Positions 40,377-48,083 of a stretch of 64,000 nucleotides of DNA are shown here, piece after piece (within the stretch, counting starts at the first letter, position 1; each line of letters begins with the position of its first letter). The stretch is taken from assembly GCA_965279075.1 (NCBI GenBank), contig CBDIHI010000012.1, forward strand, positions 372,001-436,000, read 5' to 3'. Origin of the DNA: SZAS-79 sp965279075. Lineage in GTDB: Bacteria > Pseudomonadota > Gammaproteobacteria > Burkholderiales > SG8-39. A program made the position numbers and the translations under genes. Below the pieces are notes generated by a model, which saw only the letters and a list, made by a program, of their open reading frames with translations, did not search any database and had not been told where the DNA came from.

Positions 40377-41576
40377 ATGGCTTCCCCCTCCATGCCGCCG
40401 GACAGCCCGCAGCGCTGGCTGGTCCTCGGCGTGCTCGCCTTCGCGCGGATCGCGATGGGCTTCCAGTTCCAGGCGGTGGCCTCGGTGTCGCCGCAGCTGG
40501 TGGCCGAATTCGGCATCGACTATGCCTCGGTCGGCACGCTGATCGGCCTGTACCTGCTGCCGGGCGTGGTGCTGGCGATGCCCGGCGGGCTGCTCGGCCG
40601 GCGTTTCGGCGAGAAGCGCATGGTGCTTGCAGGCCTCGCGCTGATGACGGTGGGCGGCGCGATCAGCGGGATGGGCGAGTCCTACGCGATGCTGGTGGCC
40701 GGGCGCACGATCACGGGTGTGGGCGTGGTGCTGCAGTTCGTGCTGATGACCAAGATGTTGGCCGACTGGTTCAAGGGGCCCGAACTGATCTGGGCCATGT
40801 CGCTGTACCTGAACGGCTGGCCGGTGGGCATCGGCATCGCGCTGGTCACGCAGGCCGGCATGGCGAACGCCTGGTCCTGGCGCGGCGTGTTTTTCGCCAC
40901 GGCCGTGTTTTGCGCGTTGACGTTGGTCGTGCTCGCGATGCTCTACCGCAACCCGCCGGGCCAGGCCACGGCCGTGCCGGGCGCGGCGATCACCGGCCTG
41001 TCGAAGCGCGAGTTCCTGATGGTCAGCTTCGCCGGCATGACCTGGACCTTCGTGAACGCCGGCTGGATCATTACGGTCAGCTTTTCGCCCGGGTACCTGC
41101 GCTCGCAGGGCATCGAGTTCGGTGAAGCGGCCCGGGTGGCGAGCCTGGCGACGTGGCTGGGCGTGGTCGGCTTGCCGCTCGGTGGCTGGCTCGCCTCGCG
41201 CCTGGGGCGGCCGAACGCGTTCATCGTGGTGTCCATCGTGATCGGCGGACTCGCCGTGCTGGCGATTCCCTACTCGACCGCGTACGTGCTCTGTTTCTCG
41301 ATGATCGGCCTGATCGTGTTCCTGCCGGCGGGCATCATGGCCGCGTTGCCGATCGAGGTGCTGCGCCCCGAGACGCGCGCGACCGGGCTGGGCCTGTTCT
41401 ACACGTGGTGGTACCTCGGCGTGGCCGGGCTGCCGCCGGTCGCAGGCTGGGCCTACGACGTGACCGGCTCGGCCGCCGCGCCGCTCCTCTTCGCCGCGGC
41501 GCTGGTGTTCCTCACGCTGGTCTCGTTATTGCTTTTCCGGTGGTGCCAGCGCCTGCCGGGAACGGCGCCGGCCTGA
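40377..41576 (+). CDS. MFS transporter
   Basis: The 399-residue protein has about twelve membrane segments and major facilitator motifs: GLLGRRFGEKRMVLAG (loop 2-3 motif A) and GRTITGVGVVLQFVLMTKMLADWF. The cyanate permease-like pattern, with LYLNGWPVGIGIALV, is notable. The start at 40377 gives a short N-terminus before the first membrane segment. It may be co-transcribed with the ChaC gene that begins 12 bp after its stop. Substrate unknown. Confidence 0.9.
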   Translation: MASPSMPPDSPQRWLVLGVLAFARIAMGFQFQAVASVSPQLVAEFGIDYASVGTLIGLYLLPGVVLAMPGGLLGRRFGEKRMVLAGLALMTVGGAISGMGESYAMLVAGRTITGVGVVLQFVLMTKMLADWFKGPELIWAMSLYLNGWPVGIGIALVTQAGMANAWSWRGVFFATAVFCALTLVVLAMLYRNPPGQATAVPGAAITGLSKREFLMVSFAGMTWTFVNAGWIITVSFSPGYLRSQGIEFGEAARVASLATWLGVVGLPLGGWLASRLGRPNAFIVVSIVIGGLAVLAIPYSTAYVLCFSMIGLIVFLPAGIMAALPIEVLRPETRATGLGLFYTWWYLGVAGLPPVAGWAYDVTGSAAAPLLFAAALVFLTLVSLLLFRWCQRLPGTAPA

Positions 41577-41588
41577 GGGCGGATTGAC

Positions 41589-42275
41589 ATGGGCAAGGTG
41601 ACACTGACGCGCGAAAGCATCCTCGACGGCACGCTGCGGGCGTCCGCGACGGCGCTGCTCGGCCCGGGGGCGAAGTTCATGACGGACGAGGAGCGCACGC
41701 TGCAGATCGCGGGGATGCTCGCGCAGTCGCCGAACCCCGAGCGGGTCTGGGTGTTCGGTTTCGGCTCGCTCATCTGGAACCCCGCCTTCCACTATGCCGA
41801 GCGGCGCACCGCGCACGTGCACGGCTTCCACCGCCAGTTCTGCCTGTGGGCCAAGGCGGGGCGCGGCAGCCCGGAGCGCCCGGGCCTGATGCTGGCGATC
41901 GAGCGCGGCGGCAGCTGCCACGGCGTCGCCTACCGGATCGCGCCCGACAAGGTGGCATCCGAGCTCGACGTGCTGTGGCGCCGCGAGATGCTGACCGGCG
42001 CCTACCGGCCGGTGTGGGTGGCGGCGCGCACGCCGCAGGGCATCGAGCACGCGATCACGTTCGCCGCCAACCGTTCGCACGAGCGTTACGTGCGCGGGCT
42101 GGACGTGCACGAAACCGCGCAACTGCTGGCCACGGGCTCGGGGCCGCTGGGCACCTGCTGTGACTACCTTTTCGACACCGTATCGCACCTGCGCGACCTC
42201 GGCATCCGCGACAAGCGGCTGGAAGTGCTGGAGGCGGCCGTGCGTGCGAAGCGGGAGGGGAAGGTTCCGGCCTAG
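41589..42275 (+). CDS. ChaC-like gamma-glutamylcyclotransferase, second copy
   Basis: The 228-residue protein has RVWVFGFGSLIWNPAFHYAERR, the ChaC substrate loop, then GSPERPGLMLAIERGGSCHGVAYRI and VLWRREMLTGAYRP with the probable catalytic Glu. It carries about 50 extra N-terminal residues compared with the copy at 2306-2896. Expected reaction is cleavage of glutathione to 5-oxoproline and Cys-Gly. It is 12 bp after an MFS gene and its stop overlaps the end of the convergent dehydrogenase gene by four bases. Confidence 0.92.
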   Translation: MGKVTLTRESILDGTLRASATALLGPGAKFMTDEERTLQIAGMLAQSPNPERVWVFGFGSLIWNPAFHYAERRTAHVHGFHRQFCLWAKAGRGSPERPGLMLAIERGGSCHGVAYRIAPDKVASELDVLWRREMLTGAYRPVWVAARTPQGIEHAITFAANRSHERYVRGLDVHETAQLLATGSGPLGTCCDYLFDTVSHLRDLGIRDKRLEVLEAAVRAKREGKVPA

Positions 42276-43255
42276 GGCCTGCGCTTTTCCATCACCTTCG
42301 GGTTCACCACGTTGGTCGGCGTCCCCGCGGCGTAGGCGACCACCTGGTTGAAGATGTCGGTGAACTGGAGTTCGTACTCGTCGCGGGTCACGTAGCCGAT
42401 GTGCGGCGTGGCGACGACGTTGGGCAGCTTCAGCAGCGGGTCGTCGACGTTCCTCAGCGGCTCTTCCTCGAACACGTCCACCGCGGCGCGCCCCGGGCGG
42501 CCGGCGCGTAATGCGGCGACCAGCGCGCCCGGCTCGATCAGCGGCGCCCGGCTGGTGTTGACGAGGATCGCGGAGGGCTTCATCCGCGCGAGGTCGGCGG
42601 CGGTGACGATGCCACGCGTGTCCTTGACGAGGCGCATGTGGAGCGACAGCACGTCGCTCTGTTCGAACAACGCCTCCTTGGACGCAGCGGCCTCGTAGCC
42701 GTCGGCCTTCGCCTTCGCCCGGGAGTCCTCGCGCGCCCAGACCACCACGCGCATGCCGAAAGCCCTGCCGTAGCCCGCGACTTCGACGGCGATGCGGCCG
42801 TAGCCGTAGAGGCCGAGCGTCTTGCCGCGCAGGGTGTCGCCCACGCCGATCTGCCACTTTCCCGACTGCAGCGCGCTCATCTGTTGCGGCAGGCTGCGGG
42901 CGGAGGCCATCGCCAGCGCCCAGGTCAGCTCGGCCGCGGCGAAGCACGGCGTGCCCGCGTGCTGGTCGGAGGACACGACGATGCCGTGCTCGGTGCAGGC
43001 GTCGATGTCGATGTGCGGGAAGACGCTGCGCTGGCTGATCAGCTTCAGTTTCGGCAGCCGCGCGATCAGCGGCGCGCGGATGTGCGTGCGTTCGCGGATC
43101 AGCACGAGGATTTCGGTGTCCTTCAGGCGTTCGGCCAGCGCATCGACCTCCTGCACGTGGTCGTTCCAGACCGTAACCTCGTGGCCGGCGAGCTTGGCGA
43201 AGCACGGCAGCGTGCGGATCGTGTCGAAGTAGTCGTCGAGGATTGTGATGTTCAT
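42272..43255 (-). CDS. D-2-hydroxyacid dehydrogenase (NAD-dependent, SerA-like family)
   Basis: The 327-residue protein is a D-isomer specific 2-hydroxyacid dehydrogenase. The NAD domain has GKTLGLYGYGRIAVEVAGYG (about residues 145-165), the catalytic Arg in LVNTSRAPLIEPG, the Glu in VFEEEPL and the His in ATPHIGYVTRDEYE. It reduces a 2-oxo acid or oxidises a D-2-hydroxy acid. ATG at 43255 begins the conserved first strand, so the start eight codons upstream is not used here. It is divergent from an aldolase gene at 43402, a pairing that would fit 2-hydroxy/2-oxo acid metabolism. Confidence 0.92.
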   Translation of the reverse strand: MNITILDDYFDTIRTLPCFAKLAGHEVTVWNDHVQEVDALAERLKDTEILVLIRERTHIRAPLIARLPKLKLISQRSVFPHIDIDACTEHGIVVSSDQHAGTPCFAAAELTWALAMASARSLPQQMSALQSGKWQIGVGDTLRGKTLGLYGYGRIAVEVAGYGRAFGMRVVVWAREDSRAKAKADGYEAAASKEALFEQSDVLSLHMRLVKDTRGIVTAADLARMKPSAILVNTSRAPLIEPGALVAALRAGRPGRAAVDVFEEEPLRNVDDPLLKLPNVVATPHIGYVTRDEYELQFTDIFNQVVAYAAGTPTNVVNPKVMEKRRP

Positions 43256-43401
43256 GGCGCATTCCTGGAACAGGGACAAGCCACGATTGTTTCAAGAATC
43301 CCGGGAATGCTCCAGCGTTTGCGACTGGCGTTCCAGGTGCCGGTTTGGCTGCTGCCCGACCGGATCGCGTAAGCTTCGGCCTCCACTCTGGGAGGAACCG
43401 A

Positions 43402-44199
43402 ATGCGCCTGAACCGCGTCAAGCAACTCTGGAAGGAAGGCAAGCCCGCCATCGGCGGCTTCCTTTCGATCCCGCACGCCCTGTCGGCCGAGATGATGGCC
43501 CACACCGGCCTCGACTGGCTGTGCATCGACATGCAGCACGGCTGCGTCGACTACTCGGATGCGGTGAACATGCTCGCCGCGATCTCGACCACCGCGGTGA
43601 CGCCGATCGTGCGGGTGCCCTGGAACGAGCCCTCGATGATCATGAAGGCGCTCGACGCGGGCGCCTACGGCGTGATCGTGCCGATGGTCAGCAACCGCGA
43701 GGAGGCGCTGCGCGCCGTCGCCGCCTGCCGCTACCCGCCCAAGGGGATCCGCAGCAACGGCCCGAACCGCGCGGCGCTGTACGGCGGCGCGGACTACCAG
43801 AAGCACGCCGACAACGAGATGCTCTGCATCGTCATGATCGAGACGGCCGAGGGCATAGAGAAGATGGACGAGATCATCTCGACGCCGGGCGTGGACGCCG
43901 TGTACATCGGGCCGACGGACCTCGCGCTCGCGCTCGGCCTGCCGCCGGTCATGGACAACGACGACCCGAAGCACGTGGCCACGGTCAACAAGGTGCTGGA
44001 AACCTGCCGGAAGCACAACGTGATCGCCGCCATGCACACCATGAGCTCGAAGTACACGCAGCGCTACATCGACCAGGGTTTCAAGATGGTGATGCTCACC
44101 GCCGACCGGGTCGCGATGTCGAACTTCGTGAAGGCGGAGGTCGGCAAGCTGACCGGCTGGACGCCGCTGGTGCCCACGGAAGCGCCGCGGCGCAGCTAG
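43402..44199 (+). CDS. HpcH/HpaI family aldolase
   Basis: The 265-residue protein is a class II pyruvate aldolase-type TIM barrel: GFLSIPHALSAEMMAHTGLDWLCIDMQHG, PIVRVPWNEPSMIMKALDAGAYGVIVPMV, metal ligand Glu in VMIETAEG and Asp in IGPTDLALALG. Family members cleave 4-hydroxy-2-oxo acids to pyruvate (or glyoxylate) and an aldehyde. A GGAGGAA ribosome site lies upstream of the ATG at 43402. It is convergent with the TSUP gene, overlapping by four bases. Confidence 0.91.
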   Translation: MRLNRVKQLWKEGKPAIGGFLSIPHALSAEMMAHTGLDWLCIDMQHGCVDYSDAVNMLAAISTTAVTPIVRVPWNEPSMIMKALDAGAYGVIVPMVSNREEALRAVAACRYPPKGIRSNGPNRAALYGGADYQKHADNEMLCIVMIETAEGIEKMDEIISTPGVDAVYIGPTDLALALGLPPVMDNDDPKHVATVNKVLETCRKHNVIAAMHTMSSKYTQRYIDQGFKMVMLTADRVAMSNFVKAEVGKLTGWTPLVPTEAPRRS

Positions 44200-44945
44200 C
44201 CCCGAGCGAACGCCCAGGCGCTGTTGCCGAGGTAGAACACCCCGATGGCCGAGACGGTCCAGCGGGTCCAGCGGCGGAAGTCGTGGTCGCTCATCCTCTC
44301 GAGCACCTTGCGCGAAAGGGTCGTGCCGACCATGGCCAGCGCGATCATCGGCAGCGCGAACCACCATTCGAGGGTGCCCCGTCCCGCGGTGACCAGGGCG
44401 CCGAAGTAGACGATCTTGACGAGGTGCGCGAAGGTCTGCGAGGCGGCCTTGGTCGCGACCACGCCGCGGCGGTCGAGCTTCGAGGGCAGGAAGAACACGT
44501 CCAGCAGCGGCCCCGACACGCCCGAGAGCAGCGACAGCACGGTGCACACGACCCCGCACGCGAACGAGTGCCCGCGGCGATCGACGTTGAGCTTGAGCTT
44601 TGGCGGCAGGATGAAGCTCACGAAGGGCGTGAGGCCGAGGATCAGGTACACGACGGGCCGGCTCGCGACCAGCTGCAGCAGGCTGAAGGCCGCAAGGACC
44701 GCCAGCGCGCCGTACGCGGTGCCGCGGAACACGCGCCAGTCGATCGCGCCGCGCCACAGCCAGGCCCGCCAGCCGTTGGAGGCCATCTGCGTGCTCCCGT
44801 GCAGCATCATCGCCGCCGGCACCGGCATCAGCACGAGCAGGATGCCCATCAGGATCATGCCGCCCGCCATGCCGAGGATGCCCGAGATGAACGATGTCAC
44901 CACGACGGTGACCGAGACGATGGCGTAGACGAGGAGGGGGCTCAT
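44196..44945 (-). CDS. TSUP family (TauE/SafE) membrane transporter
   Basis: The 249-residue protein has about seven or eight hydrophobic segments and the TSUP pattern: FISGILGMAGGMILMGILL in the first repeat and VCTVLSLLSGVSGPLLDVFFL in the second. Members export sulfite, sulfoacetate or related organosulfur anions across the inner membrane. The C-terminus ends just beyond VFYLGNSAWAF. The gene is divergent from a LysR regulator, which may control it. Substrate is not determined by sequence. Confidence 0.9.
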   Translation of the reverse strand: MSPLLVYAIVSVTVVVTSFISGILGMAGGMILMGILLVLMPVPAAMMLHGSTQMASNGWRAWLWRGAIDWRVFRGTAYGALAVLAAFSLLQLVASRPVVYLILGLTPFVSFILPPKLKLNVDRRGHSFACGVVCTVLSLLSGVSGPLLDVFFLPSKLDRRGVVATKAASQTFAHLVKIVYFGALVTAGRGTLEWWFALPMIALAMVGTTLSRKVLERMSDHDFRRWTRWTVSAIGVFYLGNSAWAFARG

Positions 44946-45026
44946 GGAGAGCGCATCCTCGCGCAATAAAGTGGCCCTTACAAACGATATATCATAGGGG
45001 TCAGCCCAAGGAAAACTGGGGGTAGC

Positions 45027-45932
45027 ATGGAACCACGGCGGCGCACCCTGCCGTCCCTGAACGGCCTGCGCGCGTTCGAGTCCGCCGCGCGCCTCGGCAG
45101 CTTCACCGCCGCCGCGGCCGAGCTCAGCGTCACTCAGGCGGCGGTAAGCCGCAGCGTGCGGCTGCTCGAGGCGCAGCTCGGGTGCCGGCTCTTCGGCCGG
45201 CATGCGAACGCCCTGGCGCTCACCGACCAGGGGCGGCTCCTCCTGCCGGAACTCACCGCCTCGCTCGAGCGCATCGCGGCGGCCGTGCAGCGCGTCGCCG
45301 GGCCCGCGACGCGCCCGGTGCTGACGGTGGGCGTGGGGCCGACCTTCGCGATGCGCTGGCTGATCCCGCGCCTTGCGCGCTTCCAGGCCCTGCATCCGGG
45401 CATCGAGGTCCACACCACGACGGGCGGCGCGGCCGCGCCGCTGCGGGGCGAGTGGACCTGCAGCATCACGCTGGGGCGCGACTCGACGCCCGGGGTGTCG
45501 TCGCTGTCGTTGTTCTCGCCCGACTATTCGCCGGTCTGCAGTCCTCGCATTGCAAAGCGCGTAGCCGCGCCAGAGGACCTCTACAAGGCGACGCTGCTCG
45601 ACGTCCGCCACGCGCCGGGCGACTGGTCGCTGTGGCTCGCGAAGGCGAAGCTGGACGAATCGCGGATCGCGAAGCGCTCGGTCTTCGAGTACTACGCATT
45701 CGCGCTGCAGGCGGCGCTCGACGGCGCGGGCGTGGCGATCGGCCTGCATCCTTACATCGTGGACGACCTCGCGGCGGGGCGCCTCGTGATGCCTTTCGAC
45801 CTCACGGTGACCAAGAAGCAGGGGTGGTTCCTGACTTTCCGCGACGCGGTCAGGGACGAGCCGGCCTTCGTCGCCTTCAGGGACTGGGTGCGGAAGGAGG
45901 CGCGCTCGGAGCGGCATTCCGGCGGGGACTGA
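45027..45932 (+). CDS. LysR family transcriptional regulator (GcvA-like)
   Basis: The 301-residue protein has the LysR helix-turn-helix in residues 8-66 (LNGLRAFESAARLGSFTAAAAELSVTQAAVSRSVRLLEAQLG) and a periplasmic-binding-like effector domain from about residue 90, with the GcvA-type PVLTVGVGPTFAMRWLIPRLARF start. It is divergent from the TSUP transporter by 80 bp, the classic arrangement of a LysR regulator and its target. Its 3' end overlaps the end of the convergent APC permease gene by 56 bp. Confidence 0.93.
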   Translation: MEPRRRTLPSLNGLRAFESAARLGSFTAAAAELSVTQAAVSRSVRLLEAQLGCRLFGRHANALALTDQGRLLLPELTASLERIAAAVQRVAGPATRPVLTVGVGPTFAMRWLIPRLARFQALHPGIEVHTTTGGAAAPLRGEWTCSITLGRDSTPGVSSLSLFSPDYSPVCSPRIAKRVAAPEDLYKATLLDVRHAPGDWSLWLAKAKLDESRIAKRSVFEYYAFALQAALDGAGVAIGLHPYIVDDLAAGRLVMPFDLTVTKKQGWFLTFRDAVRDEPAFVAFRDWVRKEARSERHSGGD

Positions 45933-47259
45933 AGGCCAGCGGCAGCAGCCCCAGCGCGAGTCCCCCGAGGCCGATCCCGAGCGTGGGGCCGTCCATGCCG
46001 CGCGCGGCGAGCACGGCCGTACCCCAGAGCGCGGCGGCGCTTAGCAGCGGCCAGGCCACGGCGAACAGCAGCAGGTGCGGGGATCGCAGTGCCCGCCAGC
46101 GGTAATGCCACGCGCAGGCCAGCGCCGTCAGGCCGTAGTAGAAAGCGATCTCCAGGCCGATCGCGTTGATCGAGGCCTTGAGCATCGCGTCGATGCCGTC
46201 GAACGCCAGCGACAGCGCGAGCAACGCAAGTCCCAGCCCGCAGTTGAGCCAGGTCGCGAGGTGCGGCGTCTGCCAGCGCGCATGGACTTTCGACCAGCGC
46301 GCGTTCGCCTCGCCCGCGCGCGCCTGCGAGTACAGCGTGCGCGCGAACTGCAGCAGTGACACCTGCAGCGAGCCCACGCTGCTCAGCATCACCGCGACCA
46401 GCGCGAGGCGGCTCCACGGGCGGGGCAGGAGCTTGTCCGCGACGGCGAACAGCAGGTTCGTCCCCGAATCGCGGATGCCCGTTTCGCCCAGCACCGCCAG
46501 CGTCACCAGCGCCAGCGCCATGAAGGTGATGGCCACGGCGGCTATCGCCAGCGCCGCGGCGAGTCCCGGCACGCGGCCCGGATCGCGCGTCTCCTCGCTG
46601 ACGTTCAGCGCCACGTCCCAGCCCCAGAAGAAGAACACCGCGATGACCGAGCCGGCGGCGAAGGCTTCGGGCGTGAAGGCGGACGGCGCGAAGCGCCCCC
46701 ACGTGACGAGGTCGAGCACCTGCGGGCCCATGCGCGCGAGGGCGGCGACCGACAGCACGCCAAGTACCGCGAGTTCGATGCCGGTCATCCAGGCCTGCAC
46801 CTTGCCCGTGAGGCCCATGCCCTGCACCTCGAGCAGCGTGATCGCGACGATCCAGGCCGCCGCGACGCCGGTGACGAGGCCTTGCGTCGGCGCCACCCGC
46901 GCCAGCTGCAGCGTGGCGGTCGCGGCGGGGATCGTCGCCGACACCGTGAACAGCACCGACGACACCAGCACCGCCCAGCCGCAGAGGAACCCGAGGTCGG
47001 GGTGCAGCACGCGCCCCACCCAGGCGTAGGACGCGCCCGCGTCGGGATGGGCGCGGTTGAGGTACGCGAACGCGAACGTGATCCCGACCATCGCGAAGCC
47101 GCAGTAGAGGATCATCGCGGGCGCCAGCGCGCCGACCGCCGCGACCAGCGCCGCGCTGGAGACCGCGATCGTGTAGGCCGGCGCGGTGCCGGCGACGCCG
47201 ATGGCGGCCGCCTGGACGAGGCCGAGGGCGTCCTTGCGCAGGGTGGTCGATGCGGTCAC
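45877..47259 (-). CDS. APC family amino acid permease
   Basis: The 460-residue protein has about twelve membrane segments and the amino acid-polyamine-organocation signature GVAGTAPAYTIAVSSAALVAAVG at the first helix and NRAHPDAGASYAWVGRVLHPDLGFLCGW at helix 3. It begins at a GTG (47257-47259). The C-terminal 18 residues (RRNAAPSAPPSAPSP) are low complexity and are encoded in the 56 bp that overlap the LysR gene, so the natural stop may be the result of drift. Probable role is import of an amino acid or amine. Confidence 0.9.
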   Translation of the reverse strand: MTASTTLRKDALGLVQAAAIGVAGTAPAYTIAVSSAALVAAVGALAPAMILYCGFAMVGITFAFAYLNRAHPDAGASYAWVGRVLHPDLGFLCGWAVLVSSVLFTVSATIPAATATLQLARVAPTQGLVTGVAAAWIVAITLLEVQGMGLTGKVQAWMTGIELAVLGVLSVAALARMGPQVLDLVTWGRFAPSAFTPEAFAAGSVIAVFFFWGWDVALNVSEETRDPGRVPGLAAALAIAAVAITFMALALVTLAVLGETGIRDSGTNLLFAVADKLLPRPWSRLALVAVMLSSVGSLQVSLLQFARTLYSQARAGEANARWSKVHARWQTPHLATWLNCGLGLALLALSLAFDGIDAMLKASINAIGLEIAFYYGLTALACAWHYRWRALRSPHLLLFAVAWPLLSAAALWGTAVLAARGMDGPTLGIGLGGLALGLLPLAFSPRRNAAPSAPPSAPSP

Positions 47260-47396
47260 GACTTTGATCCTTCAACCCGGATGGGGGTCCGTGTGCGTAC
47301 TGTAAATCAAGAGTCGACTTGTCAGGGTTCCACGCCTGTACTTATTTTGATACGCTATTCAGGTACCCCAAAACACGACAGCCCATAGGATTCGCC

Positions 47397-47693
47397 GTGG
47401 CCCGCAAGAAAGCCAACAAGAGATCTGGCAGCGACTTCGAGGACTTCCTCCGCGAGGAGGGGCGCCTCGAGGAGGCGACCGCGCTCGCAATCAAGCGCGT
47501 GCTCGCGTGGGAACTCCAGCAGGCGATGGCGAAGGCCGACGTCAGCCAGGCGGAGATGGCCCGCCGGATGCATACCAGCCGCGCGGTGATCCGGCGCTTG
47601 CTGGATGCCAACGATTCGTCGGTCACGCTTTCGACGATCAGCAAGGCGGCAACCGCGCTGGGCAAGAGCCTGAAGCTGAAGCTTGCGGCTTGA
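47397..47693 (+). CDS. Xre family helix-turn-helix regulator (antitoxin-like)
   Basis: The 98-residue protein starts most plausibly at GTG 47397, preceded by AGGA; a longer in-frame start exists at 47319. After a basic N-terminus it has EEATALAIKRVLAWELQQAMAKADVSQAEMARRMHTSRAVIRRLLDANDSSVTLSTISKAATALG, a Xre-type HTH over residues about 40-95, resembling HigA-like and COG5606 antitoxins. No toxin gene lies immediately before or after, so it is an orphan. It is convergent with the exported protein gene at 47702. Confidence 0.8.
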   Translation: MARKKANKRSGSDFEDFLREEGRLEEATALAIKRVLAWELQQAMAKADVSQAEMARRMHTSRAVIRRLLDANDSSVTLSTISKAATALGKSLKLKLAA

Positions 47694-47701
47694 CGCCCGG
47701 G

Positions 47702-48076
47702 TCAGGGGCGGACCGTCGCCTTGGTGACGACCGGCGCGGTCTGCGTCTTCTTGCAGTCCGGGTTGCCGCCGCACTCCTCGGCCAGCACTTTCACCATCGA
47801 GTACCTGAGCGCCACGCGCTTGCCGATAAGTTTCGGCTGCTCGCATAGGTCGAAGTCGGCCATTTCGGTGAACTCGGCGCCGCGCTCGTCGGTGAGAGTC
47901 AGGTAGCAGGCGACGTCGCCGGCCACGGCTTCCTTGAGGACCCCGGAGGTTTTCTTGGTCTCCTTGCCGATCTTCACGGTGGCGGGGGCCTGTGCGAAGG
48001 AGGCGATTGGACTGACAAAGGCTATTGCAAGGACCAGTCGCCGAATCCCCAAATCCGGCCAGAGTTCTTTCAGCAT
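47702..48076 (-). CDS. Hypothetical exported protein
   Basis: The 124-residue protein has an N-terminal signal peptide (hydrophobic VLAIAFVSPIASFAQ, cleavage near residue 29) and a mature part with four cysteines (ACYL, DLCEQ, EECGG, DCKK), which may form disulfides. I recognise no family. It starts eight bases after the protease gene on the same strand, so the two are probably co-transcribed and could act together in the periplasm. Confidence 0.7.
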   Translation of the reverse strand: MLKELWPDLGIRRLVLAIAFVSPIASFAQAPATVKIGKETKKTSGVLKEAVAGDVACYLTLTDERGAEFTEMADFDLCEQPKLIGKRVALRYSMVKVLAEECGGNPDCKKTQTAPVVTKATVRP

Positions 48077-48083
48077 CGTGTTC

